Source: Limibacterium fermenti (GTDB lineage Bacteria; Bacteroidota; Bacteroidia; Bacteroidales; Dysgonomonadaceae). Taken from it: a stretch of DNA of 64,000 nucleotides. This document shows positions 17,455-27,120 of this stretch, piece by piece. Location of the stretch: contig NZ_CP159486.1 in the NCBI RefSeq assembly GCF_041902845.1, forward strand, positions 2,170,001 through 2,234,000. The letters are read 5' to 3'. The notes beneath the pieces were generated by a model. The model was not told the DNA's origin. It did not search any database and was given only the letters and a program-made list of their open reading frames with translations. The translations under genes and the position numbers were made by a program. Numbering within the stretch: position 1 is the stretch's first letter; each line of letters starts with the position of its first letter.

Positions 17455-19431
17455 TTATAGCACTTTCGAAATTGTATCTGTTTCCGTATGGATCGTTCCT
17501 TCCTGATAAACAATCCGGTCGGACGAAAGAGATTTTCCGTCTCCGGATGTACGCGAGAACTTCTTATATTTCTTCTTAATAGCCGACGAAGGCTCATTTC
17601 GCATGTAAGGATCCAGCGTACGGCTGATCTCGACCTTCTTACCCGTCGGAACAGCTATCTCAACGAGCATATTTTGACGGCGGAAGCCTTGTGTAATAGG
17701 CACCGAGAAAAATTCGGGTAGCTGCAAAACCGAATCGGTCTGCTCTATCGGATAGGTAAAATTCCGGACATTCTGCTTCGCCGTCTTTAAGTCTCTACTG
17801 TTGGCACAGGTGATCACGCTCACCTGAAACAGCGTATCGGAAGTATCGATAATCTTTAAACTGATGTCGGAGAACAACAACGAATCTTCGTTTATGCTAC
17901 GGTAAGGGAGCTCATGACGCTCCGTGCCGGGTCCGATACCCGAGCTAAATAAGTAGTAATCGTTTCCATAATACGCCATATCCACATAAAGCGTATTGCC
18001 GTTGAAAGAAGTTAAAGAGGTACTTTTTCGATCGGAGCCTTCGACACTGAATTTCCCGGCTACATTCTTTGCCAATATACCACCCGTCACCATTCCGGCA
18101 ATCCATAACACCACAAACACTATTCCGATAACCGGGCGCGATTTCGCTTTCAAGATGCGCCGGATAATCCATAAAATAATTGCCACAACAGGGATTCCGA
18201 TCACAAGAACTCCGGTAATCCACAGCAATGTGTTCTCGGTGCCGGCATCGATAAACAGCGACTTTAACGATAACAGATTTGTTCCGGCAAATAACAACGC
18301 ACCCAGCGTAGCCAGTATCACCAATGCAAAAATTCCGGCAAATGCAAAAAAGATAATCTTCAGAAAAACGGTCAATGCATTTAAACAACCCGATCGTTGA
18401 GAAACCGGTACGGGCGAATGATACGTATTTTTAGGCGGCTCGGGAGGCATTTCACCTTGCGGCGCCGACGTAGCCGAAGCTTGCGCATGCGACCCGGCCT
18501 GTCCGGCAGAAGCATTATCCGGTTCGTTGGCACGGCTCTTTACATTCGCTAAATTTCCGCTCACTGTTTGCCGAATCGATTGAATATACTCGTCTTCGCC
18601 CATCATTTCGAGCTTTTGTTTCACCGTTGTTGCCTGAGGAATGATTACCCACAACACACAATACACGACGACTAATCCGAAATTAATATTCCAGTTGAAA
18701 TCGACATTATCGAATATCCTGTCCCAGGGAAAAATAGGAATCGATACCATCCCGACTAAATTCAATAACAGAGGTACCGCAAAAATCAAACGGGGAATCC
18801 ATGAATCGATTTTAAAATAAGCGGCAATGCCCCCACACACACCGCCAATCCACCGATCCGAAGGATTCCGATACAATCGTTTGGTATAATTCGACTCGAG
18901 CGCCACCGGTTTCAAGACAATCCATAAAACAAGATAAACCCAAAACAACACGCTAAACAATAATACAAAAATCACACGCATCCAAACCGGATCAATTTTA
19001 AAATAATAGGCCAATCCACTGCACACGCCGGCGATGATCTTATCATTGGCATTCCGGTTCAACGGGCGGGCTTGTTTTTGCTCGCCTGCCGCAGAGGAAG
19101 GAGGAGTTGTCGAATTGCGGGTGTGGTGCGATTGAGTCCTTTCGGAAGAGTTCGAATCGCCGGCATAGTCGGAATCGAAATCCTCCGGCCGGCCGATACT
19201 GGTAATGATGGCTTCCACATCTTCATCCGTAATGCAACTGATCCCTAACTTCAATCGATTCCCGAAAAGTTCAGCGATACGGTTCTCGATATCGTTCACG
19301 ATTTCGTCGCCATCCTCTTCGCGAAGAAAATAGCTCTTAAGATTCTCGATATACTGTTTGAGCAACTCATAGGCGGTTTCTTCAATACTGATAACCTGTC
19401 CCTGAAAATTAATATTGATGACTTTCTTCAT
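17455..19431 (-). CDS. PspC domain membrane protein, two PspC modules
   Basis: 658 residues. An N-terminal cytoplasmic region of about 95 residues (MKKVININFQGQVISIEETA, then acidic) precedes two PspC modules: NRNANDKIIAGVCSGLAYYF around 125-180 and KRLYRNPSDRWIGGVCGGIA around 183-245. More membrane helices follow (around 255, 365 and 405-460), and a C-terminal domain of about 190 residues is probably extracytoplasmic. PspC proteins respond to membrane stress. The gene follows padR by 14 bases, so the pair is likely co-regulated. Confidence 0.85.
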   Translation of the reverse strand: MKKVININFQGQVISIEETAYELLKQYIENLKSYFLREEDGDEIVNDIENRIAELFGNRLKLGISCITDEDVEAIITSIGRPEDFDSDYAGDSNSSERTQSHHTRNSTTPPSSAAGEQKQARPLNRNANDKIIAGVCSGLAYYFKIDPVWMRVIFVLLFSVLFWVYLVLWIVLKPVALESNYTKRLYRNPSDRWIGGVCGGIAAYFKIDSWIPRLIFAVPLLLNLVGMVSIPIFPWDRIFDNVDFNWNINFGLVVVYCVLWVIIPQATTVKQKLEMMGEDEYIQSIRQTVSGNLANVKSRANEPDNASAGQAGSHAQASATSAPQGEMPPEPPKNTYHSPVPVSQRSGCLNALTVFLKIIFFAFAGIFALVILATLGALLFAGTNLLSLKSLFIDAGTENTLLWITGVLVIGIPVVAIILWIIRRILKAKSRPVIGIVFVVLWIAGMVTGGILAKNVAGKFSVEGSDRKSTSLTSFNGNTLYVDMAYYGNDYYLFSSGIGPGTERHELPYRSINEDSLLFSDISLKIIDTSDTLFQVSVITCANSRDLKTAKQNVRNFTYPIEQTDSVLQLPEFFSVPITQGFRRQNMLVEIAVPTGKKVEISRTLDPYMRNEPSSAIKKKYKKFSRTSGDGKSLSSDRIVYQEGTIHTETDTISKVL

Positions 19432-19445
19432 TGCTGTATGGTTCG

Positions 19446-19817
19446 TTAAATAGATTTCGCTTCTTCTGTTTTATTTATCTGTATAGCCTCTGTCTTGCGG
19501 GCAACGGTATTCACACCTTTCGAAAGCTCATTCCAGGTAGATTCCAAAAGCCCGTAAAATTCTTCTCCTTTATCCGTCAGCCTAAAATATTTACGCGGAG
19601 GTCCGGAGTTACTTTCCACCCATCGGTACGATAATATTTCGGCATTTTTCAGCCGGTTAAGCAACGGATAAAGCGTTCCTTCGAGAAGTTGTAATCCGGC
19701 GCTTTTCATCTCATCGATAATATCACCCGGATAGGCTTCCTCTCGTTTAATGATGGATAAAATGCAATATTCCAGTACACCTTTGCGCATTTGGCTCTGT
19801 GTATTTTCTATTTTCAT
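19446..19817 (-). CDS. PadR family transcriptional regulator
   Basis: 123 residues. The winged helix-turn-helix is typical of PadR (MRKGVLEYCILSIIKREEAY, GDIIDEMKSAGLQLLEGTLY, LLNRLKNAEILSYRW). It begins an operon with the PspC gene, and a palindrome in its promoter suggests it represses itself and pspC. Confidence 0.9.
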   Translation of the reverse strand: MKIENTQSQMRKGVLEYCILSIIKREEAYPGDIIDEMKSAGLQLLEGTLYPLLNRLKNAEILSYRWVESNSGPPRKYFRLTDKGEEFYGLLESTWNELSKGVNTVARKTEAIQINKTEEAKSI

Positions 19818-19840
19818 CTTTCTTTTTTCTAATTATGCTG

Positions 19841-19873
19841 CAAAAATACACAAAACAAAGTATTATGCAATAC
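19841..19873 (-). promoter_or_regulatory. padR-pspC promoter and probable PadR operator
   Basis: The minus-strand -7 box is TATTTTTG (19841-19848). Upstream, 19860-19873 is GTATTATGCAATAC, a palindrome of arms GTATT and AATAC around four bases, flanked on both sides by the direct repeat ACAAAG. It overlaps the place expected for the -33 element. The remainder of 19818-20134 shows no other signal. Confidence 0.55.
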
Positions 19874-20134
19874 AAAGTACCAATTATTTTTATCAACTTC
19901 AAATTATTTAACAATATTCGAAGATCGCAGGCGGTTCCGAATATCAAAACCAAATACTTCGCTTGGAATAAAACCCTCAATAGGAACCGGAAAGAAAAAT
20001 ATTTTGTTCTCTTGAAAATATCCGCTACATTTAAGGCTTAATTGTACGAAGATAATCCATAAGCCAAAAAGCGTATGAATGAATTAAATCATTGGAATAA
20101 AAAAAATCGATGAATCATTTTAATTGCCGGCCAG

Positions 20135-21460
20135 ATGAAAAAAAAGAAAAAAACAAAGCAAACAACACATGAGCAACGGAAAGTGGACACAGCTCATCAG
20201 AAAAAAGTATTCGTAAAAAGAGTATTTAAATTGTTTTCAACAATGGGATTCGAAGAGATCATACCGTTGGTATCCAAAAATGAACTCGACACTTTGTATA
20301 AAACACATCCTTATTTATTGACCGTAGACGCCACGCAATCTCCTCTGATCGAAAAGAAAGAAGCGGCCTTTTTCTGTCAAGCGATTAAAGTACTGGCAAA
20401 AGACCACATGCTCACCGTCCCGGAAAAAGAAGGCGCGAAAATCTGTTTAATAGATTATTTTGAGATATGGTTGCCTTTAATCGTAGATTGGAGCAGCGAA
20501 ATCGATGAAAACACTTCACCGGAAAAGAAAAAAATTCGCGAAATACTGGGAAGCCATGCCGACAGGAAAAACGAGCGATCGCTGATGTGCGAGTTAGGAA
20601 ACGATGCTTTGAGTAATTTATCGTTTATCCTCGATACGTTTACCATGGAGATGTCGAGTCCGGTTACCAGATATTTTTGGTTTGAGGAGCAATCGATAGA
20701 AATAGGAAAGAAAAACCGGATAGACCGGATAGTTAATCTTTACGCCATAAAACCTCCTTGCATTCATATTGAACTCGATGGAATTATACGCCCGGCTCTC
20801 CGAATAGCAAAAATAGGCCTCGGGAAAAAGGATGAATTCATAAAGATGCAACTTCCGGCAGACGGGTCGTCCTCATCCCAAACGACAGAGGAGTATGACG
20901 TCTATATTCAATCGCATGCATGGCAACGGTTTGAAGAACGAATAGACGGAGTGACGGAATTAGCGCGCAATGCTTTTTTCTTTTTTTCTCTCGCAAACAA
21001 TAAACTTTTCCGGTTTAATCAAACCCTCCTTATTCCGTATATCTTCGACACGTTGAAGTTAGGTTATTTTACGGCAGATTTTCAGGATAAGAAAATCATC
21101 CTCCGCACTTGTCTCTTTATCACCGCCAACGGCACACCCGAAGGACAACGCCTCAATCAATACACGGGATTAAAGAAACTCGATAAAAAATACCTCGTTA
21201 TCGACAAACTAAGCGCTTTTATGGCTTCGGATATCCGGTCGAATCCTCAAACAGCCGGCATCTTTATTCAGTCCGGATGTAAAGACTTGTTGAATATGAC
21301 CACCCCTATGCTGTTGAAAAAGAAAGATTTCGAACTTCACAGCCTGGATCCGAAACAATTTCTCCATTATCTGAGCATTAAAGAAGACATCGGCACCATT
21401 ACCAGTAGATGCGAAGAGCCGCCAACGCAAACCGGAGAAACGAGTCAACCGGAGAAATGA
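20135..21460 (+). CDS. Hypothetical protein, unassigned
   Basis: 441 residues. I do not recognise the family. The first 17 residues are very lysine-rich and polar, there is no signal peptide or membrane segment, and the protein looks cytoplasmic. Residues about 255-290 carry a motif-like stretch, DVYIQSHAWQRFEERIDGV. The C-terminal 15 residues are low-complexity (EEPPTQTGETSQPEK). It stands alone, with no convincing TAnnTTTG box, between padR (divergent) and the flavin monooxygenase unit. Codon use looks ordinary for the window. Confidence 0.7.
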   Translation: MKKKKKTKQTTHEQRKVDTAHQKKVFVKRVFKLFSTMGFEEIIPLVSKNELDTLYKTHPYLLTVDATQSPLIEKKEAAFFCQAIKVLAKDHMLTVPEKEGAKICLIDYFEIWLPLIVDWSSEIDENTSPEKKKIREILGSHADRKNERSLMCELGNDALSNLSFILDTFTMEMSSPVTRYFWFEEQSIEIGKKNRIDRIVNLYAIKPPCIHIELDGIIRPALRIAKIGLGKKDEFIKMQLPADGSSSSQTTEEYDVYIQSHAWQRFEERIDGVTELARNAFFFFSLANNKLFRFNQTLLIPYIFDTLKLGYFTADFQDKKIILRTCLFITANGTPEGQRLNQYTGLKKLDKKYLVIDKLSAFMASDIRSNPQTAGIFIQSGCKDLLNMTTPMLLKKKDFELHSLDPKQFLHYLSIKEDIGTITSRCEEPPTQTGETSQPEK

Positions 21461-21546
21461 TTCGTTTTTATTTCAAAATTCATTCTCATGAACAAATAGC
21501 TCTTCGTATTCGTTGACACAGCTATCAAGCATCTTTTAGTAGGGAT

Positions 21547-21554
21547 TATGTTTG
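21547..21554 (+). promoter_or_regulatory. -7 box (TATGTTTG) of the flavin monooxygenase unit
   Basis: TATGTTTG matches TAnnTTTG, 22 bases before the ATG at 21577. Confidence 0.45.
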
Positions 21555-21576
21555 ACCTTTAAAAAACAGAAAAGAA

Positions 21577-22659
21577 ATGGCGAAAGAAAATAAAAACTGC
21601 CTTCCGGCGTTCGACGCTTCCAAAGGTATTGAATTCGGTATTTATACATTAGGCGATCATTTAATCAACCCACATACGGGCAAACGAATCAGCGCCGGAC
21701 AGCGCCTACGGGAAATCGTGGAAATGGCCCGCCTGGCCGACGACGCCGGGCTCGATGTCTTCGTTATGGGTGAAAGTCATCAGGACTATTTCGTTTCGCA
21801 GGCGCATAGCGTGGTGTTGTCGGCCATTGCCCAAGCAACCAAGAACATCCGCATATCGAGTGGAGCAACCATCATCAGTACATCCGATCCGGTGCGGGTA
21901 TACGAAGACTTCGCCACCATCGATTTATTAAGCAACGGACGGGCAGAGATCGTTGCCGGACGAGCTTCGCGGGTGGGGCTGTTCGAACTTCTCGGGTATG
22001 ACCTGCGGGACTATGAAGCGCTGTTTGAAGAGAAATTCGATTTGTTATTGCAAATCAACCAAAACGAACATCTTACATGGCAAGGCGAGTTCCGGGCGCC
22101 ATTGAATAACGCGCACATTATCCCCCGCCCTCTCAAAGGGCAATTGCCTATCTGGCGCGCCGTAGGCGGGGGACCGGGTAGCGCCGTGATGGCCGGACGC
22201 GCCGGCGTACCGATGTATATGGCTCATTTAGGCGGGCCGACGGGCGCCTTCACAGGAACTATTGCCGCTTATCGTGAAGCGGCAAGGGAGAGCGGATATG
22301 ATGCGGCGGCGCTTCCGGTGACCACCGCCGGATTCTTTTATGCGGCCGAAGATACCCTCACGGCGTTACGCGAATATTATCCGCATATCAACGAAGGAAT
22401 GAAATTTACGAACGGACAGGGATTTCCCAAACAGGCCTTTGCCCAGGCGCAGGATGTACGAAGCATTATTAATGTGGGCTCGCCGCAACAGATTATTGAA
22501 AAAATCCTATATCAACACGAACAATTCGGCATGCAACGCTATGTGGCACAACTGGATTTCGGAGGCGTGCCTTTCGATAAGATCCGTCAGAATATCGAGA
22601 TGATCGGGACTGAAATTCTGCCGGCCGTAAAAAAACATACGGCTAAAAAAGAAAATTAA
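21577..22659 (+). CDS. LLM-class flavin-dependent monooxygenase
   Basis: 360 residues of the bacterial luciferase-like TIM-barrel family. Conserved pieces are FGIYTLGDH (strand 1), MARLADDAGLDVFVMGESHQ, IRISSGATIISTSDPVRVYE (the flavin-binding region), LSNGRAEIVAGRAS and PIWRAVGGGPGS. It uses FMNH2 and O2 to oxidise an unknown organic substrate. The next gene, 3 bases later, encodes a flavin reductase-like protein, the normal partner for supplying reduced FMN. Confidence 0.88.
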   Translation: MAKENKNCLPAFDASKGIEFGIYTLGDHLINPHTGKRISAGQRLREIVEMARLADDAGLDVFVMGESHQDYFVSQAHSVVLSAIAQATKNIRISSGATIISTSDPVRVYEDFATIDLLSNGRAEIVAGRASRVGLFELLGYDLRDYEALFEEKFDLLLQINQNEHLTWQGEFRAPLNNAHIIPRPLKGQLPIWRAVGGGPGSAVMAGRAGVPMYMAHLGGPTGAFTGTIAAYREAARESGYDAAALPVTTAGFFYAAEDTLTALREYYPHINEGMKFTNGQGFPKQAFAQAQDVRSIINVGSPQQIIEKILYQHEQFGMQRYVAQLDFGGVPFDKIRQNIEMIGTEILPAVKKHTAKKEN

Positions 22660-22662
22660 ACA

Positions 22663-23229
22663 ATGAACATAGTCGTGATTTCCAGCTCCAAGGTGGGCAC
22701 TAAAACACAAACCGCCACAAAGAAAGTCGTCGAACTGATTCAAGCGCACTATCCCGGGGAATCGTTAACGCTCATCGATTTGAAAGAGCTCGACATTGTA
22801 TTTAGCGACGGACGCAATTATCTCGATTACAGCGGCGACACAGCGTACGTTACGAAAACGGTGATGGATGCCGACGTACTCTTTATCGGCGCGCCGACTT
22901 TCCAAGGCTCTATTCCCGCTACGCTCAAAAACATCTTCGATTTACTGCCGCAAAATGCCTTGTATCACAAAACAGTGGCGATGATTATGATGGCCGGTTC
23001 GCCCAAACATTTCCTGGTGGCCGAAACGCAACTCAAACCGATATTGAGTTATATGAAGGCCAATATCGTACCGAATTACGTCTTTATTGAAGATAAAGAT
23101 TTCCACTTGCAGAAGATTGTCAATGACGATGTCTTGCTGAGGCTGGAAACATTGGTCGAAAATACGCTGGTATTGGCCCGTACGTACGCCGAAATATGGC
23201 GGCAACAAGAAGACTCGTACGATTTTTAA
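22663..23229 (+). CDS. NADPH-dependent FMN reductase family protein
   Basis: 188 residues with the flavodoxin-like fold: an N-terminal MNIVVISSSKVGTKTQTATK phosphate-binding loop, the GAPTFQGSIPATLKNIFDLL block, and MIMMAGSPKHF. It is predicted to reduce FMN with NAD(P)H for the preceding luciferase-like monooxygenase, to which it is tightly linked. It ends at a strong terminator. Confidence 0.86.
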   Translation: MNIVVISSSKVGTKTQTATKKVVELIQAHYPGESLTLIDLKELDIVFSDGRNYLDYSGDTAYVTKTVMDADVLFIGAPTFQGSIPATLKNIFDLLPQNALYHKTVAMIMMAGSPKHFLVAETQLKPILSYMKANIVPNYVFIEDKDFHLQKIVNDDVLLRLETLVENTLVLARTYAEIWRQQEDSYDF

Positions 23230-23263
23230 GCGCTTGCGCCTGCACACAAGGCGACGATGTAAT

Positions 23264-23299
23264 AAAACCGTGCCGGAAAGATGATTCCGACACGGTTTT
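23264..23299. terminator. Strong bidirectional terminator
   Basis: AAAACCGTGCCGGAA (23264-23278) and TTCCGACACGGTTTT (23285-23299) form a 15-bp stem with one mismatch and a 6-base loop. It lies between convergent genes and ends in A or T runs on both strands. Confidence 0.8.
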
Positions 23300-23365
23300 G
23301 CAAAAGAACTTTATCAGGAAAGTAGAGAAACCTGTAAAGACTCAGAGAGAAAAAATATCACCGGC

Positions 23366-24589
23366 TCATTCAAAAAAATGAATGTGATAGGGATTTCCGG
23401 TGGTCGCGATAACCGCTCCGTTACTGACTTTACCGGTTTTAGGATCGTAGGTGTAAAAGCCCGGATCCTTTTCGCCATTAGAAGCAATCACCACCAAATC
23501 TTTATACGTTTCGATAAACACGCTATGCGGATCGCTTATGGAAAGGCCTTTGATCTGTTTGATGGTTTTGGCTTTTAAGTCGATGACCACCGGCATGGAA
23601 TAACGCGAAATATACGCGGCGTTTTGCAATTCAGGAATCATTAAATAAGCGATCACTTTGCCGTTACCGATATATTTGCTATAAGCCACCGGCCCGCCCT
23701 TATAGGCGGTCCCTTCTATGGTCGTTTTAGAAATATCCCACGAAAGCGATGCGTCGAATTCGGTTTTACCGTCAGGGATACACACAAATCCCGTTTCGGT
23801 AAAATGATCATCCATTCCGAAAGCCGAAACACAAGCCATGTAAAGGTTGTTGCTTTCGTCGGTAAAAATCATGTCCTTCCCAAAAGGGCGCGTCGGAAAA
23901 GTAATTTTCGATGTTTTCTCCGATGCGATATGCAGCACTTTATCGGTTTTAGGATCGATGACGGCGCAATCGGCTTGTTTATAATCCGAATAAGGCTTCT
24001 GCATGGATGTCAGTTGGCATAATGGGACGTAAAGATAGTCTCCACGCAAAAAAGCATATCCCGGATCGGCATTGGTGTCGCCCTCTCCATGCGCATATTC
24101 CGAGAAATCGATTTCTCCCGTTTTTGTCAGGGTGATCGGATTGATTATCCATACTTTACCGATGCCGAATAACGGCAGATAGGCTTTTTCGGAATTATAG
24201 TTCACAAGTCCTCCGGCCAAAGAACCCGATGGAAGTTGCAACGTCGCGGTTTTTTGCAGCGTGCGGGTGCCGTCCCACGTATATTTGGTGAGTACCGACG
24301 CATCCGTAGGACCGAATCCGGGAAAAACGTAGACGTCTTTTCCGATAACCCGTACCGGGGCATCGAAGCCCACTTGAATGCTGTTTTTATTATCCAGCGA
24401 TTGAGATGTGAAATCGGGGATAACCTGTAGGTAAGACGACCCGTTCATCCCGTCCTGATTAATAACGACCGTTTGAACCAACACTTTTCCGGCATCACCC
24501 GAAGGCGCCGGCTCCTCTTTCTTGTCACACGAAGCTACGACCAACGCCACCAGCGAAAGGCAAGCTATACGTAAAAAATACTTTTTCAT
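23366..24589 (-). CDS. DUF4374 lipoprotein
   Basis: 407 residues with a lipoprotein signal (LVALVVASCDKKEEP, Cys at about 20). The mature part reads as a beta-propeller-like protein of the Bacteroidetes DUF4374 family, with repeated blades such as VYVFPGFGPTDASVLTKYTW and SDPHSVFIETYKDLVVIAS. Members usually sit next to TonB-dependent receptors for iron or haem compounds. Here the receptor gene ends 25 bases upstream, so the pair is probably one operon. A substrate-capture role at the cell surface is inferred. Confidence 0.82.
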   Translation of the reverse strand: MKKYFLRIACLSLVALVVASCDKKEEPAPSGDAGKVLVQTVVINQDGMNGSSYLQVIPDFTSQSLDNKNSIQVGFDAPVRVIGKDVYVFPGFGPTDASVLTKYTWDGTRTLQKTATLQLPSGSLAGGLVNYNSEKAYLPLFGIGKVWIINPITLTKTGEIDFSEYAHGEGDTNADPGYAFLRGDYLYVPLCQLTSMQKPYSDYKQADCAVIDPKTDKVLHIASEKTSKITFPTRPFGKDMIFTDESNNLYMACVSAFGMDDHFTETGFVCIPDGKTEFDASLSWDISKTTIEGTAYKGGPVAYSKYIGNGKVIAYLMIPELQNAAYISRYSMPVVIDLKAKTIKQIKGLSISDPHSVFIETYKDLVVIASNGEKDPGFYTYDPKTGKVSNGAVIATTGNPYHIHFFE

Positions 24590-24614
24590 TGCTTTGTTTA
24601 TTGATTGTTTGAAT

Positions 24615-26957
24615 TTAATTGAATATATATCGAATTTTCATTCCGAGACTGCGCCCCGGAAGGGGACGGTTAAATTCGGTAAGAAGATTTGCATCGGTGA
24701 GGTTTTTGATTTTGCCCGACACAAACAAGCGGTTGTGCAGAAAGCTCTGCTCGAAGCCGAGATCGAATGTCACGCTGCGGGGAATGCGGCGTTTTTCGAG
24801 AAGCGTCATCTCAAAATCATAATAATATTCTTCAATGAACGACATATCCGCAAAAAGTCGGGTGTTCTGTCCTTTGCCCCCGAAGAGGTTGGCCTTGTGA
24901 TATTCCAGTCCCGCATTTCCCATCAGGTAAGGGATATTGGGCATGCGCATGCCTTTGGTGGGATTCTCAATGCTACTGTTGGGATCTAATTTTCGCATAT
25001 CGCGAAGGTCTTGAAACGTAGCGTTTGCATAACCGTAAAGCCACGGCGTCAGGTCGCCCTTGGCATCTAATTCCACGCCGAAGGTACGCATCTCGCCGAA
25101 GTTTTGATATTGCGCTTCCACAAACCCCTTTACATAACGAATCATATCACGAAGGTGCATATAAAAGAAATTGACTTCCAGTTGAAGGTTATCGGAAGCC
25201 ATCCCCATCCGGTTGTATAATAGTCCCAGATTAAGACTGACATTCCGTTCGGGATACAACGAATCGGCCGGTAAGACAGCGTGACCGTCGCCCAACAGTT
25301 CGTTTTCGGCGGGAATGCGTACATCGTATCCGGCAGAGAATTTAGCCATCAAGTCGCGGGTAAATTTATAACGCATGGCATTGCTGAAGCCTATATCTTT
25401 TTTCAAAAGATTGATATCCTTGATATCCCCGCTACCGTATGAAGGCGCTTTCCGGGTTTTCATCGAATATACATAATAGCGGACGGTAAGCGAATTCAAT
25501 AATTTATCATTGGCCGATCGATAATCGTGATTGATGCCGCCCACCCAACTCTTCATTTTAGAATCGAAGACGGTTTGACGGCCGAAGCTCTGATCGCGCA
25601 CACTGTCGCTGGGATAGCCGTTGGCCAAATTGAAGACGGAATTGAAATTGAGGGAATGATGCGTATTGATATAATATTGCAGGTTCAACTTATTCAATAC
25701 GGTAAGTTTCCAGTCGTCGGAATTAGAACGATAGTTGGTTCCCAATTCACCTCCATAAGCGTTGTACGCAACGCCATCCCAGTCGTAATATTGACGAGCG
25801 GTGTCGATGAGATTGATTTGGGTAAAGGCGACGGCGGTCGAGAGATCGAAATCGAAGCCGTCGAGAAAAAAATTATCTTTTTTCAAGGAATTCGCAAACA
25901 TATAGGCGCGCGAATTGGTTTCGGCCTTACGGATATCGGTTTTGATGCCTTGTATTTGTTTTGCGGTTTGCACAAATGCGGGCTCGAATTCCACCTCGTC
26001 GAACCACCATTTGGTGGCCTTAAAGCTGCCTCCCATCAGGATTTTCTTGAAGCGGTCGTGATTGCGCTTGATTTTTAAGCCATCGACATAAGGCGAGTTC
26101 ATGACGTAATCGTTATCGGCATACGTGTACGCGCCGCCAAAACCAAAGAGAATGCCCTGCTCCTTCAGGTTTCGCTTGGCAACCAATTGCGCTTTATTGG
26201 AATTAAACGATTCGAGCATATAACTGGCATCCATATAGCGGTCGGGATATTCCTTGATGACAATATTCACGGCCCCGCCCATAGCCGATCCGCCGAAACG
26301 CGCGGGTACAATTCCCTTGTAGATTTCGATGCGCTCGATCATATCCACGGGGATATCGTTCAGATCGATGAAATCGCTTTGATCGTTCATGGGAACTTCA
26401 TCGATAAAAAAGCCGATGCGTTTGCCTTCGAGTCCGCGCACCGACACGCGCGAGGCGCTCCCCACCCCACCCGATACGCGGATAGTCATACCCACGGTTT
26501 TGGAAAGGATGTCGGAGATGTTGGACACGGTTCCCTGCAAGCTCGACATATTCACAACAGTCACGGGCATCCCCTCTTCCTTTCGTTGGCGCGCCTCCGA
26601 TTTGGCGGTGACGGCTATTTCGGAGAGACTGGTAGCTTCGGGCTCCAAATGAATTTGGATGCGGGCAGGTTCATTGGGAGTAACCAAAACGGGGATTTCC
26701 TGCAAATGATATCCCATAAAGGATACCTGGAGGATATATTCGCCGGAAGCAAGGTCACGGAAATCGAATCGCCCCTGTTCATCGGCGGCTTGCCCCCTTT
26801 CGAGGGATTTGATATAAACGGAAGCCCCCGGTAACTTCTCTCCGGTCTCTTTATCGGAAACAGTTCCTTCGATAGCCCCTCCGTTTGTTTGTCCGAAAAG
26901 GCCTTGCATCGTAAGAAATAAACTATAGATGAGAACGAAAACAGTATTTTTCTTCAT
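24615..26957 (-). CDS. TonB-dependent outer-membrane receptor
   Basis: 780 residues. A signal peptide (1-22) is followed by a carboxypeptidase-regulatory-like domain (about 27-110, IEGTVSDKETGEKLPGASVY). The plug domain (about 125-230) includes GVGSASRVSVRGLEGKRIGF, IERIEIYKGIVPARFGGSAM and GGAVNIVIKEYP. A 22-strand barrel then ends in GMKIRYIFN. It imports a large ligand with energy from TonB/ExbBD. The size, single partner and DUF4374 neighbour suit a siderophore or haem rather than a SusCD-type glycan receptor. It is expressed from a TACCTTTG box at 26987-26994. Confidence 0.93.
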   Translation of the reverse strand: MKKNTVFVLIYSLFLTMQGLFGQTNGGAIEGTVSDKETGEKLPGASVYIKSLERGQAADEQGRFDFRDLASGEYILQVSFMGYHLQEIPVLVTPNEPARIQIHLEPEATSLSEIAVTAKSEARQRKEEGMPVTVVNMSSLQGTVSNISDILSKTVGMTIRVSGGVGSASRVSVRGLEGKRIGFFIDEVPMNDQSDFIDLNDIPVDMIERIEIYKGIVPARFGGSAMGGAVNIVIKEYPDRYMDASYMLESFNSNKAQLVAKRNLKEQGILFGFGGAYTYADNDYVMNSPYVDGLKIKRNHDRFKKILMGGSFKATKWWFDEVEFEPAFVQTAKQIQGIKTDIRKAETNSRAYMFANSLKKDNFFLDGFDFDLSTAVAFTQINLIDTARQYYDWDGVAYNAYGGELGTNYRSNSDDWKLTVLNKLNLQYYINTHHSLNFNSVFNLANGYPSDSVRDQSFGRQTVFDSKMKSWVGGINHDYRSANDKLLNSLTVRYYVYSMKTRKAPSYGSGDIKDINLLKKDIGFSNAMRYKFTRDLMAKFSAGYDVRIPAENELLGDGHAVLPADSLYPERNVSLNLGLLYNRMGMASDNLQLEVNFFYMHLRDMIRYVKGFVEAQYQNFGEMRTFGVELDAKGDLTPWLYGYANATFQDLRDMRKLDPNSSIENPTKGMRMPNIPYLMGNAGLEYHKANLFGGKGQNTRLFADMSFIEEYYYDFEMTLLEKRRIPRSVTFDLGFEQSFLHNRLFVSGKIKNLTDANLLTEFNRPLPGRSLGMKIRYIFN

Positions 26958-26986
26958 TTTATAAATATAAATATCGAATGAATGAG

Positions 26987-26994
26987 CAAAGGTA
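26987..26994 (-). promoter_or_regulatory. -7 box (TACCTTTG) of the TonB receptor operon
   Basis: The minus strand reads TACCTTTG, 30 bases from the receptor ATG. A TTTAG at 27009-27013 lies where a -33 element could be, but is a poor match. Confidence 0.55.
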
Positions 26995-27057
26995 CGTCGG
27001 CACTAAGTCTAAAGAAATACCTTTTATCGAGTATTTACATGTAAAAAAGTACCTACT

Positions 27058-27091
27058 ATCAGGGATAAAAATTAGAATAGTTATCCCTGAT
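27058..27091. repeat. Perfect 11-bp inverted repeat beside array 2
   Basis: ATCAGGGATAA (27058-27068) and TTATCCCTGAT (27081-27091) are perfect inverse copies with a 12-base spacer. The spacer AAATTAGAATAG plus one base (27069-27081) recurs inverted at 27457-27469, so a 13-bp inverted pair brackets the periodic array. Confidence 0.7.
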
Positions 27092-27120
27092 TCTCTTCCG
27101 TAGAGCACTGCTGAATAACA

